Source: Nocardioides mesophilus
GTDB lineage: Bacteria; Actinomycetota; Actinomycetes; Propionibacteriales; Nocardioidaceae
Assembly (NCBI RefSeq): GCF_014395785.1
Contig: NZ_CP060713.1
Location: forward strand, 3,500,501-3,564,500
Reading direction: 5' to 3'
DNA: 64,000 nucleotides
Positions within the stretch are counted from its first letter, which is position 1; each line of letters opens with the position of its first letter. The notes under the pieces are model-generated. The model saw nothing but the letters and a program-made list of their open reading frames with translations. It was not told the origin of the DNA and made no database searches. A program made the translations under genes and the position numbers. Below, in pieces: positions 1 to 8,845 of this stretch.

Positions 1-15
1 GGCCGACAAACTGAT

Positions 16-52
16 GGATTTCGTTGCCTCGAGGTTACGTATCGACCGAATC
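16..52 (+). promoter_or_regulatory. candidate operator upstream of potD (GATTTCG ... CCGAATC)
   Basis: Two arms, GATTTCG at 17-23 and CCGAATC at 46-52, form an imperfect inverted repeat 84 bases upstream of the potD start. The same arms (GATTCCG and CCGAATC) occur with exactly the same 29-base start-to-start spacing upstream of the aldehyde dehydrogenase at 54061-54096, and related GAATC elements lie upstream of the aminotransferase and gabT. I infer a shared polyamine/GABA regulator site. No regulator gene for it is in the window. Confidence 0.4.
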
Positions 53-135
53 CCTTGTCGGGACCGGCACCCTCTGCCAAGATCCTCAGCAGAGCGTGAC
101 CATGCGTGGTACGGCCCCAGAGAGGAACTGCTCGG

Positions 136-1371
136 ATGTCGCAGACCGATGCCCACCTTCGCGAGCTCCTGCGCGCGACCACCGGCCGGGGCGTCAGTCG
201 CCGCGGCTTCCTGCGCGGTGCCGGCCTCGCCGGTCTCGCCGTGGGAGCACCCAACCTGCTCGCCGCCTGCGGCACCCAGGGCGCCAAGCAGGCTGCCGGC
301 GAGTGCGTCAGCAAGGACCTGTCGGCCACGGAGAAGAAGATGAAGTTCTCCAACTGGCCGCTCTACATCGACGAGAAGCGGGTCAAGCAGGGTGGCAGCA
401 AGGTCACCGTCTACCCGACGTTGCAGAAGTTCGAGGACCAGACCGGGATCACGGTCGACTACGTCACCGACATCAACGACAACAACGAGTTCTTCGGCAT
501 CGTGCGCAACCAGCTCGCCGACTGCCAGAGCACCGGGCGTGACATGTTCGCCCTCACCGACTACATGGCCGCCCGGATGATCGACCTCGGCTGGATCCAG
601 GAGCTCGACAAGGCGAACATGCCCAACGTCGAGGCGAACCTCTCCGAGAGCCTGCGGAGCCCGTCGTGGGACCCCGAGCGGAAGTACTCCGCCCCGTGGC
701 AGAGCGGCCTGACCGGGATCGCCTACAACGCCGACCTGACCGGCGAGGTGAAGAGCTTCGACGAGCTGCTCACCCGCAGCGACCTCAAGGGCAAGGTCAG
801 CCTGCTCTCGGAGATGCACGACACGATGCTCTTCATGCTGCTGCTCGAGGGGGCGGACCCCGCCGACTTCACCGCCGACGAGTACGCCGCGGCGATCGAG
901 CGGCTCGACAAGTCCGTGCAGGCCGGTCAGATCCGTGCCTTCACCGGCAACGAGTACGCCCAGGACCTGTCCAAGGGCAACATCGTGGCCTGCGAGGCGT
1001 GGTCCGGCGACATCATCCAGCTTCAGTTCGACAACCCGAACATCAAGTTCATCGCTCCCGAGGAAGGCCTCGCGATCTGGAGCGACAACATGATCGTGCC
1101 GAACAAGGCCACCCACAAGGCGAACGCCGAGAAGTGGATGGACTTCTACTACCAGCCGGAGATCGCCGCCGAGCTGGCCGCCTGGGTGAACTACATCTGT
1201 CCCGTCGACGGAGCCAAGCAGGCGATGGAGAAGATCGACCCGAGCCTGGTCGACAACGAGCTGATCTTCCCCGGGCAGGACCTGCTGGCGAAGACCTACT
1301 CGATGATGGGTCTGGACAGCAAGACCGAGCAGGACTACCAGCAGCAGTTCGCAGCCGTGACCGGAGCATGA
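136..1371 (+). CDS. potD: polyamine ABC transporter substrate-binding lipoprotein (PotD-like)
   Basis: Predicted spermidine/putrescine-binding protein of 411 residues. The N-terminus has a twin-arginine motif (SRRGFLRG, about residue 22), a hydrophobic stretch and a lipobox ending LAAC, so it should be exported by Tat and lipid-anchored. The body resembles PotD/PotF-type binding proteins (early FSNWPLYIDE segment). I chose the ATG at 136 because AGAGAGGA lies upstream; the in-frame GTG at 106 has no ribosome site. It overlaps potA by ATGA. With potA, potB, potC and an amine oxidase directly downstream, polyamine import feeding catabolism is the natural role; the exact substrate is inferred. 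Confidence 0.88.
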   Translation: MSQTDAHLRELLRATTGRGVSRRGFLRGAGLAGLAVGAPNLLAACGTQGAKQAAGECVSKDLSATEKKMKFSNWPLYIDEKRVKQGGSKVTVYPTLQKFEDQTGITVDYVTDINDNNEFFGIVRNQLADCQSTGRDMFALTDYMAARMIDLGWIQELDKANMPNVEANLSESLRSPSWDPERKYSAPWQSGLTGIAYNADLTGEVKSFDELLTRSDLKGKVSLLSEMHDTMLFMLLLEGADPADFTADEYAAAIERLDKSVQAGQIRAFTGNEYAQDLSKGNIVACEAWSGDIIQLQFDNPNIKFIAPEEGLAIWSDNMIVPNKATHKANAEKWMDFYYQPEIAAELAAWVNYICPVDGAKQAMEKIDPSLVDNELIFPGQDLLAKTYSMMGLDSKTEQDYQQQFAAVTGA

Positions 1372-2546
1372 GCATGAGCACGTCCTCGCACGACACCCCG
1401 GGCACCGAGGCGGGAGCCGATCTCAGCCTCCGCGCCCTGACCAAGAAGTTCGGCGCCTTCACGGCGGTGGACGAGCTCGACCTCGAGGTCGGCAGCGGGC
1501 GCTTCTTCGCCCTGCTCGGCCCGTCGGGGTGCGGCAAGACGACCACGCTGCGCATGGTGGCCGGTCTCGAGGAGCCCACCAGCGGCCGGATCGTGCTCGG
1601 CGGCGACGACATCGGCCGCCTCAAGCCTTACAAGCGACCGGTCAACACGGTGTTCCAGAACTACGCGCTGTTCCCGCACCTCGACATCACCGAGAACGTC
1701 GCGTTCGGCCTGCGCCGCCGCGGCGTCAAGGACGTCAAGAACCAGGTCCAGGAGATGCTCGACCTGGTCGAGCTGGGGGCGTACGGCGGCCGCCGACCCG
1801 CGCAGCTCTCCGGCGGCCAGCAGCAGCGGGTCGCGCTGGCCCGGGCCCTGATCAACAAGCCGCGGGTGCTGCTGCTCGACGAGCCGCTCGGGGCGCTGGA
1901 CCTGAAGCTGCGCCGGCAGATGCAGATCGAGCTCAAGCGGATCCAGACCGAGGTCGGGATCACCTTCATCCACGTCACCCACGACCAGGAGGAGGCCATG
2001 ACGATGGCCGACACCATCGCGGTGATGAACAAGGGTGTGATCGAGCAGATGGGCGCTCCGGCCGACCTCTACGACAACCCGGCGACCACATTCGTCTCCA
2101 ACTTCCTCGGCCAGTCCAACCTGGTGAGCGCGGAGGTGGCCGGGCGGCGCGCCGAGGAGATCGTGGTCGACGTCAACGGCAGCAAGGTCGGCGCGCCGGC
2201 GAGCCGGGCGCGACGCACCGAGGGGACCGTCTGGGTCGGGGTCCGCCCCGAGAAGGTGTTCCTCGCCGCGGCCGGGGAGGAGACCGCCGACGGCACCAAC
2301 ACCCTGCCCGGCGGCGTGGTCAGCGACGTCAGCTTCATCGGCGTCAGCACGCAGTACCTCGTCGAGATGCCGTGGAAGCAGGAGCTGACGGTCTTCGAGC
2401 AGAACACCGGCGCCCGCGACGGGTTCCGGCCCGGCGACCGGGTCGACCTGCACTGGGCCACCGCCCACACGTTCCTGCTCGACGCCGACCAGGACGCCCA
2501 CGCCGGCGACGAGAGCTATGCGGCGCTGGCGGGAGCCGCGTCGTGA
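1368..2546 (+). CDS. potA: polyamine ABC transporter ATP-binding protein (PotA-like)
   Basis: Cytoplasmic ATPase of the polyamine importer, 392 residues, the usual PotA length. It shows the Walker A motif GPSGCGKTT, the Q-loop region, the ABC signature LSGGQQQR, Walker [12 protein letters not shown] and the switch histidine in [11 protein letters not shown]-terminal regulatory TOBE-like domain follows from about residue 280. The start ATG overlaps the potD stop (ATGA) and the stop overlaps the potB GTG start, which indicates translational coupling in a potDABC operon. Confidence 0.93.
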   Translation: MSMSTSSHDTPGTEAGADLSLRALTKKFGAFTAVDELDLEVGSGRFFALLGPSGCGKTTTLRMVAGLEEPTSGRIVLGGDDIGRLKPYKRPVNTVFQNYALFPHLDITENVAFGLRRRGVKDVKNQVQEMLDLVELGAYGGRRPAQLSGGQQQRVALARALINKPRVLLLDEPLGALDLKLRRQMQIELKRIQTEVGITFIHVTHDQEEAMTMADTIAVMNKGVIEQMGAPADLYDNPATTFVSNFLGQSNLVSAEVAGRRAEEIVVDVNGSKVGAPASRARRTEGTVWVGVRPEKVFLAAAGEETADGTNTLPGGVVSDVSFIGVSTQYLVEMPWKQELTVFEQNTGARDGFRPGDRVDLHWATAHTFLLDADQDAHAGDESYAALAGAAS

Positions 2547-3448
2547 GCGTCGCGCAGCTCAGCCACGTCGTCGAGGGCCACGCCCCCGAGCCGCCCCGCA
2601 AGAGGCGCGGCCGAGCCACCGGCTACCTCCTGCTGCTGCCCGGCCTGCTGTGGCTGGTGATCTTCTTCGTGCTGCCGACGATCCAGCTGGTCGCCACCTC
2701 GCTCTACGACCCGAGCGGCTCCCTGGACACCGGCTACGCGATGACCTGGTCGGTCAGCAACTACTTCGACGTGCTCTCGACGTACCAGGAGCAGTTCCTG
2801 CGCTCCCTGCTCTACGCCTCGATCGCGACCGCACTCTCGCTGCTGCTCGGCTACCCGCTCGCCTACGCCATCGCGTTCAAGGCCGGCAGGTGGAAGAACC
2901 TGATGCTGGTGCTGGTGATCGCGCCGTTCTTCACGAGCTTCCTGGTGCGGACGCTCGCCTGGAAGTCGATCCTGGCCGACAACGGCTTCCTGGTGGACAC
3001 GCTGAAGACGCTGCACCTGCTGGCCCCGGACGGCCGGCTGCTGGCGACGTCGCTGGCGGTGGTGACCGGCCTGACCTACAACTTCCTGCCGTTCATGGTG
3101 CTGCCGCTCTACGCGAGCCTGGAGAAGATCGACCCCCGGCTCGTCGAGGCCGGCAAGGACCTCTACGCCAGCCCGGCGACGTCGTTCTTCAAGATCACGC
3201 TGCCGCTCTCGATGCCCGGCGTGGTGGCGGGCACCCTGCTGACGTTCATCCCGGCGGCCGGTGACTACATCAACTCCGAGCTGCTCGGGACGCCGGCCCA
3301 GCGGATGATCGGCAACGTCATCGACAGTGCGTTCCTCGTCCAGCTCGACTACCCCTCCGCCGCGGCGAGCTCGGTGGTGCTGATGGTCGCGATCACGGTG
3401 CTGGTGCTGTTCTACGTGCGACGAGCCGGGACGGAGGAGCTCTTGTGA
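2543..3448 (+). CDS. potB: polyamine ABC transporter permease (PotB-like)
   Basis: Inner-membrane permease of 301 residues with about six hydrophobic segments, the first at GYLLLLPGLLWLVIFFVLP. The EAA loop, which contacts the ATPase, is visible as EAGKDLYASPATSFFKITLPLSMPG-type sequence around residues 207-230. The GTG start at 2543 overlaps the potA stop (GTGA), and the stop overlaps the next GTG start. It belongs to the MetI-like superfamily and pairs with the following permease. The assignment as PotB rather than PotC follows gene order and the loop sequence. Confidence 0.9.
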   Translation: MSVAQLSHVVEGHAPEPPRKRRGRATGYLLLLPGLLWLVIFFVLPTIQLVATSLYDPSGSLDTGYAMTWSVSNYFDVLSTYQEQFLRSLLYASIATALSLLLGYPLAYAIAFKAGRWKNLMLVLVIAPFFTSFLVRTLAWKSILADNGFLVDTLKTLHLLAPDGRLLATSLAVVTGLTYNFLPFMVLPLYASLEKIDPRLVEAGKDLYASPATSFFKITLPLSMPGVVAGTLLTFIPAAGDYINSELLGTPAQRMIGNVIDSAFLVQLDYPSAAASSVVLMVAITVLVLFYVRRAGTEELL

Positions 3449-3553
3449 GCGACGGAGCCGAGCGAGGGACGAGCGAGCGACCGAGCGAACGATCCGGCGC
3501 TGTGAGCGACGGAGCCGAGCGAGGGACGAGCGAGCGACCGAGCGAACGATCCG
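3445..3553 (+). repeat. two direct copies of a 52-base GAGCGA-rich repeat, period 57
   Basis: Copy 1 is 3445-3496 and copy 2 is 3502-3553, identical by eye and separated by five bases. Each begins GTGAGCGACGG and ends GAACGATCCG. The period is divisible by three, so the potC frame stays open. The composition resembles the small GAGCGA-type interspersed repeats seen between genes in some actinobacteria, which is a recollection rather than something shown here. Confidence 0.9.
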
Positions 3554-4404
3554 TTGCCGTGCGTGCGACCCGGACCGAGCCGCGGTCCAGCTCGCCGAGC
3601 CCGCTGCAGCGTGCCGGTCGCTGGATCGGGGAGCACGCGGTGATGTTCGTGGCCCTGCTGGTGCTGGGCTACATGTTCCTGCCGATCGCCTTCGTGGTGC
3701 TGATGTCGTTCAACGACCCGGCGGGCCGGCTCAGCTACCAGTTCGACGGCTTCACCTGGAACAACTGGCTGAACCCGTGCGCACCGGCGGGGATGTGCGA
3801 GGCCGTGACCAAGAGCCTGCAGATCGGGTTCCTCGCCACCGTCTTCGCGACGCTGCTGGGGACGTTGGTCGCCTTCGCCCTGGTCCGGCACCGGTTCCGC
3901 GGCCGGGCGGCGACGAGCCTGCTGATCTTCCTGCCGATGGCCACCCCGGAGGTGGTGATGGGCTCGTCGCTGCTGGCGCTGTTCGCTGCGGCCGGGGTCG
4001 CGGGCTCGCTGGGCTTCTGGTCGATCCTGGTGGCCCACATCATGTTCTGCCTGTCGTTCGTCGTGGTGACGGTGAAGGCCCGGCTCGCCGGTCTGGACTC
4101 CACCATGGAGCAGGCGGCGATGGACCTCTACGCCAACGAGTGGCAGACGTTCTGGCGGATCACCTTCCCGCTGGTGTTCCCGGGCATCCTGGCCGCGGCC
4201 CTGCTGAGCTTCTCCCTGTCGTTCGACGACTTCATCGTCACGAACTTCAACCACGGCAACACGATCACGTTCCCGATGTTCGTCTGGGGATCGGCGCAGC
4301 GCGGCATCCCGCCGCAGGTCAACGTGGTCGGCACGGTGATGTTCCTGGTGGCGCTGCTGCTCGTGCTCGGCGGCGGACTGCTGCAGCGCCGGCGCCCGCA
4401 GTGA
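3445..4404 (+). CDS. potC: polyamine ABC transporter permease (PotC-like) with duplicated N-terminus
   Basis: Second membrane permease, 319 residues. The conserved core begins near residue 55 (about six membrane segments; EAA-type loop EQAAMDLYANEWQTFWRITF). The first 38 codons are two copies of a 19-codon, 57-base direct repeat rich in GAGCGA, giving a charged tail (SDGAERGTSERPSERS twice) that permeases of this family do not normally have. Every copy starts with GTG, so translation could begin at 3445 (overlapping the potB stop), 3502 or 3559. I keep 3445 because of the GTGA overlap, but the true start is uncertain. Confidence 0.87.
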   Translation: MSDGAERGTSERPSERSGAVSDGAERGTSERPSERSVAVRATRTEPRSSSPSPLQRAGRWIGEHAVMFVALLVLGYMFLPIAFVVLMSFNDPAGRLSYQFDGFTWNNWLNPCAPAGMCEAVTKSLQIGFLATVFATLLGTLVAFALVRHRFRGRAATSLLIFLPMATPEVVMGSSLLALFAAAGVAGSLGFWSILVAHIMFCLSFVVVTVKARLAGLDSTMEQAAMDLYANEWQTFWRITFPLVFPGILAAALLSFSLSFDDFIVTNFNHGNTITFPMFVWGSAQRGIPPQVNVVGTVMFLVALLLVLGGGLLQRRRPQ

Positions 4405-5789
4405 GCCACCCCTCCCTCGCGGAGGTCCGGCACGCCGTCTTCTGGCTCGAGGACCCCTCCCGTCCCGACCCGTTGCCGGCGCTGGCGCACCGGGAGGAGG
4501 CGGACCTGCTGGTCGTGGGCGGCGGCTACACCGGGCTCTGGTCGGCGTTGCGGGCCAAGGAGCGCGACCCCGGACGCGACGTGGTGCTGCTGGAGGCCGG
4601 CCGGTGCGGCGAGGAGGCCAGCGGACGCAACGGTGGCTTCGCCTCGGCGAGCCTCACCCACGGCTTCGGCAACGGCCTCTCGCGGTGGCCGGAGGAGCTG
4701 GCGGTGCTGGACCGGCTGGGAGCGGAGAACCTCCGGGCGATCGGGGAGACGGTGGCCCGGCACGGCATCGACTGCGGCTGGGAGGAGACCGGGGAGCTGA
4801 CGGTCGCGAGGGCCCCGCACGAGGTGGAGTGGCTCGCCGAGGAGGCGGAGCAGATGCGCGCGGGCGGGCATCGCGTCGAGCTCCTCGACGCAGCGGCGGT
4901 ACGCCGGCGGGTCGACTCACCGACGTACGCCGGTGGGCTGCTGGCCCCCGACGTCACCGCCATGGTGGAGCCGGCCCGGCTGGCCTGGGGGTTGCGCCGG
5001 GCGTGCCTGGACGCCGGCGTCCGGATCTTCGAGGGGACGCGGGCGGACTCCCTCGAGCGGACCCCCGCGGGGGTCGAGGTCCGCACCCGGCACGGTGCGG
5101 TGCGGGCGAACCGGATGGTGCTGGCCACGAACGCGTTCCCGCCGCTGGTGCGGCGGCTGTCGTTGATGACCGTGCCCGTCTACGACTACGTGCTGATGAC
5201 CGAGCCGCTGTCCGCGCAGCAGCGGGAGAGCATCGGCTGGGCGGGGCGGGAGGGTGTCGGCGACGCCGCCAACCTGTTCCACTACTACCGGCTGACCCGC
5301 GACGACCGGATCCTGTGGGGCGGCTACGACGCGGTCTACCACTACGGCAGCAAGGTCGACCCGCGGTTCGAGCGGTCGCCGACGCACGACCTGCTGGCGG
5401 AGCACTTCTTCGGCACCTTCCCGCAGCTCGAGGGGCTGCGGTTCGGCCATGCGTGGGCCGGGGTCATCGACACCTGCACCCGGTTCGCCGCCTTCTTCGG
5501 CACGGCCCACGACGGCCGGGTGGGCTACGCGCTGGGCTACACCGGTCTCGGGGTCGCCGCCACCCGTTTCGGGGCCGACGTGGTCCTCGACCTGCTGGAC
5601 GGGGAGGACACCGAGCGGACCCGGCTCCGGATGGTGCGCGAGCGGCCGCTGCCGTTCCCGCCGGAGCCGCTGCGCTACGCCGGGGTGCAGCTGACCCGGC
5701 GCTCGCTGGCCGCGGCTGACGCCCGGGGCGGGCGGCGCAACCTCTGGCTGCGGGGCCTGGACCGGCTCGGCCTCGGCTTCGACTCCTGA
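4401..5789 (+). CDS. FAD-dependent amine oxidoreductase (PuuB/DadA-like)
   Basis: Flavoprotein of 462 residues. Near residue 35 it has the dinucleotide-binding motif LLVVGGGYTGLWSA followed by LLEAGRCGEEASGRNGG, typical of the DAO family that includes gamma-glutamylputrescine oxidase. A C-terminal GYTGLGVAATRFGADVV segment closes the FAD site. The GTG start overlaps the potC stop, so it is in the pot operon and probably oxidises the imported amine or a derivative. No gamma-glutamylputrescine synthetase is in the window, so the substrate could be a free polyamine or another amine. Confidence 0.8.
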   Translation: MSHPSLAEVRHAVFWLEDPSRPDPLPALAHREEADLLVVGGGYTGLWSALRAKERDPGRDVVLLEAGRCGEEASGRNGGFASASLTHGFGNGLSRWPEELAVLDRLGAENLRAIGETVARHGIDCGWEETGELTVARAPHEVEWLAEEAEQMRAGGHRVELLDAAAVRRRVDSPTYAGGLLAPDVTAMVEPARLAWGLRRACLDAGVRIFEGTRADSLERTPAGVEVRTRHGAVRANRMVLATNAFPPLVRRLSLMTVPVYDYVLMTEPLSAQQRESIGWAGREGVGDAANLFHYYRLTRDDRILWGGYDAVYHYGSKVDPRFERSPTHDLLAEHFFGTFPQLEGLRFGHAWAGVIDTCTRFAAFFGTAHDGRVGYALGYTGLGVAATRFGADVVLDLLDGEDTERTRLRMVRERPLPFPPEPLRYAGVQLTRRSLAAADARGGRRNLWLRGLDRLGLGFDS

Positions 5790-5804
5790 GCCGCTCCCCG
5801 CGGC
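5790..5804. terminator. short hairpin between convergent genes
   Basis: GCCGC-TCCCC-GCGGC forms a perfect 5-base-pair stem between the FAD oxidase stop and the stop of the convergent esterase. There is no T-run, so a terminator role is only suggested by its position. Confidence 0.3.
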
Positions 5805-5805
5805 C

Positions 5806-7269
5806 TCACCAGACGGCGCGCTCGTCCCCGCGGGGGTCCTCTACCTCCCGGCCGCCGGCTGCGTCGAAGACCCGCACCGTGCGGCGCTCGTCGTACGAAC
5901 GCCAGCCGGGGTCGCCGGTGGTCGCGAAGCGGACCCAGGAGGCGTGCATCTCCTCGGCCAGCGACTGCGGCGCCGAGTCGCCGACCAGGCCGGAGGCACC
6001 CTTCGCCTGCAGGGCGTCGAAGACGAACGGGATGTCGACGGCGTGCGCGGCGCCGAGGTCGAACCGGTCGCTGGGCCAGGCGAACTCGTAGACCCAGGAC
6101 GGGGCGCTGCCACGTGCGGCCACCATCGCCAGCATCGGGCGGCGGAAGTAGACGTCGGTGACCAGCGCGGCCAGCAGGTCGCCGGGGGAGGCGCCGGGCC
6201 GGTTGGCGCGGTAGACCTCGAGAACCCGGGGCTCGATGCCCCGACCGGCGGCGAATGCGGCGAGGCCCTCCTCGGTCATCGCAGCCGCGAGGCCGACGGG
6301 GACCACGAAGAAGCGGAACTCCTCGGTGGTGGTGCCGGTCAGCAGCGGCACGTCCTGCGACGCGCCGGCCTCGAGCGCCCGGAGCGGGTGCTCGGGCAGC
6401 AGGTCGCCGTCGACGACCGGGATGAACGCCATCGAGCTCGCCACGATGCTCGGCCCGAAGCGGGCCGGGTCCGGCTTGAGGGCGAGAGCGTCGGACACCT
6501 GACGCTGGGCGGCGACCAACGTGTCCGGGTCGACCCCGCTCAAGGCGGCGGCCGAGGCCTCGTGACCCAGCACCTGCGCGAGCGCCTCGGTCACCAGGGC
6601 GGCGTCGGCGGGTTCAGCGGCGGCCTGCGCGGCACCGCTCTGCGTGATCGTCCGGGCGAACAGGCCGCGGGCCCGCGGCATCGCCATCAGGCTGGTCACG
6701 CTCATCGCGCCGGCGGACTCGCCGAAGATCGTCACCCGGTCGGGGTCACCGCCGAACGCGGCGATGTTGTCGGCCACCCACTCCAGCGCGGCGAGCTGGT
6801 CCAGCAGTCCCCGGTTCGCCGGGGCGTCGGGCAGCGCCGCGAAGCCCTCGACCCCCAGGCGGTAGTTGAAGGTCACCAGGACGACACCGTCGCGGGCGAA
6901 GGGCGTGCCGTCGTACATCGGGATCGCGGCGTTGCCGTTGGAGAAGGCGCCGCCGTAGATCCACACCATCACCGGCAGCCCGTCGCCGCCGGTGTCGGGG
7001 GTCCAGACGTTGACGCTCAGCCAGTCCTCGCCCGGGACCGTGGGCTGGTAGAGGATCTGGTCGATCGGCGCCCGGTAGCCGGGTGCCGGGGGAGTGGCGC
7101 CGAGCGCGGTGGCAGGCCGGATCCCGTCCCAGGGCGCGGGCGGCTCGGGGGCCCGGAAGCGGCGCTCGCCGACCGGAGGGGCGGCGTAGGGGATGCCGAG
7201 GAAGCGGGCCACGCCGTCCTCGACGGTGCCGCTGACCCGTCCGTGCCGGGTGCTGACCACTGGTTCCAC
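5806..7269 (-). CDS. carboxylesterase/lipase family protein (type B)
   Basis: Alpha/beta hydrolase of 487 residues, the usual size for type B carboxylesterases. Visible marks are the N-terminal FLGIPYAAPPVGERRF, the oxyanion segment VWIYGGAFSNGN, the nucleophile elbow FGESAGAMS, and the C-terminal histidine in GAAHAVDIPFVFDAL. No signal peptide is seen, so it is probably cytoplasmic. GTG start at 7269, preceded by a strong GGGGGA ribosome site. It lies between polyamine genes but points the other way, so a link to polyamine use is not shown; the ester substrate is unknown. Confidence 0.88.
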   Translation of the reverse strand: MEPVVSTRHGRVSGTVEDGVARFLGIPYAAPPVGERRFRAPEPPAPWDGIRPATALGATPPAPGYRAPIDQILYQPTVPGEDWLSVNVWTPDTGGDGLPVMVWIYGGAFSNGNAAIPMYDGTPFARDGVVLVTFNYRLGVEGFAALPDAPANRGLLDQLAALEWVADNIAAFGGDPDRVTIFGESAGAMSVTSLMAMPRARGLFARTITQSGAAQAAAEPADAALVTEALAQVLGHEASAAALSGVDPDTLVAAQRQVSDALALKPDPARFGPSIVASSMAFIPVVDGDLLPEHPLRALEAGASQDVPLLTGTTTEEFRFFVVPVGLAAAMTEEGLAAFAAGRGIEPRVLEVYRANRPGASPGDLLAALVTDVYFRRPMLAMVAARGSAPSWVYEFAWPSDRFDLGAAHAVDIPFVFDALQAKGASGLVGDSAPQSLAEEMHASWVRFATTGDPGWRSYDERRTVRVFDAAGGREVEDPRGDERAVW

Positions 7270-7315
7270 GTCTGTCCCCCTTCGTGCCGGCCCGGGTGGC
7301 CGGTTGCGTCGCGCC

Positions 7316-7321
7316 AGCCTA
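7316..7321 (-). promoter_or_regulatory. candidate -10 box TAGGCT for the esterase
   Basis: On the minus strand TAGGCT lies about 46 bases upstream of the esterase start. The same hexamer precedes other genes in this window (54111, 62405), so it may be the local vegetative -10 element. No convincing -35 was seen. Confidence 0.3.
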
Positions 7322-7336
7322 GGCGGCGGCTTCCCG

Positions 7337-7380
7337 GACAGCAGAACGACCCGCCTCCAGGACGGGTCGCTCTCGCTGTC
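7337..7380 (-). terminator. long hairpin downstream of the aminotransferase
   Basis: Outer arms GACAGC (7337-7342) and GCTGTC (7375-7380) and inner arms CGACCCG (7347-7353) and CGGGTCG (7363-7369) are perfect complements separated by small internal loops. The structure starts 10 bases after the aminotransferase stop on the minus strand, the place expected for its terminator. There is no long T-run. Confidence 0.6.
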
Positions 7381-7389
7381 AGGGCTGGC

Positions 7390-8775
7390 TCAGAGCCGCG
7401 CCCAGGCCTCGGTCAGCACGTGCCGCAGCTTCTGCTCCATCTCGTCGAAGTGCTCCTGGTCGCAGATCAGCGGCGGTGCCACCTGGATCACCGGGTCGCC
7501 GCGGTCGTCGGCCCGGCAGTAGAGGCCGGCCTCGTAGAGCGCCTTGGAGAGGAAGCCGCGCAGCAGCTTCTCCGCCTCGTCGTCGTCGAAGGTCTCCTTG
7601 GTGGCCTTGTCCTTGACCATCTCGATGCCGTAGAAGTAGCCGTCCCCGCGGACGTCGCCGACGATCGGCAGGTCGAGGAGCTTCTCCAGCGTGTTGCGGA
7701 AACCCTGCTCGTTGGCGCGGACGTGCTTGTTGATGCCTTCGTTCTCGAACGCGTCGAGGTTGGCCAGCGCCACCGCCGAGGAGACCGGGTGGCCGCCGAA
7801 GGTGTAGCCGTGGGCGAACATCTCGGTGCCGTGCAGGAACGGCTCCATCAGCCGGTCGGAGGCGATCATGCCGCCGAGCGGGGAGTAGCCCGAGGTGATC
7901 CCCTTGGCGAAGGTGATCATGTCCGGCTGGTAGCCGTAGCGGTCGGCGCCGAACATGTGGCCGAGCCGGCCGAAGGCGCAGATGACCTCGTCGCTGACCA
8001 GCAGCACGTCGTACCGGTCGCAGATCTCCCGCACGCGCTGGAAGTAGCCGGGCGGCGGCGGGAAGCAGCCACCGGAGTTCTGCACCGGCTCGAGGAAGAC
8101 CGCCGCGACGGTCTCGGGGCCCTCCATCTCGATGGCGTAGGCGATCTGGTCGGCCGCCCACCTGCCGAACGCCTCGAGGTCGTCACCGTGCTCCGGTGCG
8201 CGGTAGAAGTTCGTGTTGGGCACCTTGTGGCCGCCGGGCACCAACGGCTCGAAGAACTTCTTCGCGTCCGGGATGCCGGTGATGGACAGCGCGCCTTGCG
8301 GAGTCCCGTGATAGGCGACGTAGCGGCTGATCACCTTGTGCTTCATCGGCTTGCCGGTCAGCTTGAAGTACTGCTTGGCCAGCTTCCAGGCGGTCTCCAC
8401 CGCCTCGCCGCCACCGGTGGTGAAGAAGACCCGGTTGAGGTCGCCGGGCGCGTAGCCGGCGACCCGCTCGGACAGCTCGATCGCCTTGGGGTGGGCGTAG
8501 GACCAGAGCGGGAAGAAGGCCAGCTCGGAGGCCTGCTTGGCGGCGGCCTCGGCGAGGTCGCGACGGCCGTGGCCGAGCTGGCTGACGAACAGGCCGGCCA
8601 GCGCGTCGAGGTACTTGCGGCCCTTGGCGTCGTAGATGTAGGCGCCTTCACCACGCACCATGATCGGCACGTCGGCGTGCTCGTAGCTGGAGTGTCGGGT
8701 GAAGTGCATCCACAGGTGGTCCCGGGCAGACCGCTGCAGGCTGTCGTAGCTCTCGGCGTCCATCGGCTGGTCCAC
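7390..8775 (-). CDS. class III aminotransferase, putrescine-pyruvate type (SpuC-like)
   Basis: PLP-dependent aminotransferase of 461 residues. The PLP lysine lies in ITFAKGITSGYSPLGG and the aspartate in VLLVSDEVICAFGR. The family is that of polyamine/omega-amino acid:pyruvate aminotransferases. I chose the GTG at 8775 because GATGAGG lies eight bases upstream; the ATG at 8763 (MDAESYDS) is an alternative without a ribosome site. It would turn putrescine into 4-aminobutanal, matching the dehydrogenase at 54.2 kb. The upstream region carries a 22-base phased motif array. Confidence 0.82.
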   Translation of the reverse strand: MDQPMDAESYDSLQRSARDHLWMHFTRHSSYEHADVPIMVRGEGAYIYDAKGRKYLDALAGLFVSQLGHGRRDLAEAAAKQASELAFFPLWSYAHPKAIELSERVAGYAPGDLNRVFFTTGGGEAVETAWKLAKQYFKLTGKPMKHKVISRYVAYHGTPQGALSITGIPDAKKFFEPLVPGGHKVPNTNFYRAPEHGDDLEAFGRWAADQIAYAIEMEGPETVAAVFLEPVQNSGGCFPPPPGYFQRVREICDRYDVLLVSDEVICAFGRLGHMFGADRYGYQPDMITFAKGITSGYSPLGGMIASDRLMEPFLHGTEMFAHGYTFGGHPVSSAVALANLDAFENEGINKHVRANEQGFRNTLEKLLDLPIVGDVRGDGYFYGIEMVKDKATKETFDDDEAEKLLRGFLSKALYEAGLYCRADDRGDPVIQVAPPLICDQEHFDEMEQKLRHVLTEAWARL

Positions 8776-8845
8776 GGTCGCTGCCTCATCTCTCGTGCGT
8801 CGTGCTGACCTCCCCATGGTGCCCGTTGCCACCGGCTCAAGGCAA

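Noticed and set aside
106-135. Upstream GTG start for potD
   Set aside because: No ribosome site and no gain in signal-peptide quality; the ATG at 136 is preceded by AGAGAGGA.
5944-8808. 954-codon plus-strand frame across the esterase and aminotransferase
   Set aside because: It is antisense to two well-supported genes, spans their boundary and shows no motif.
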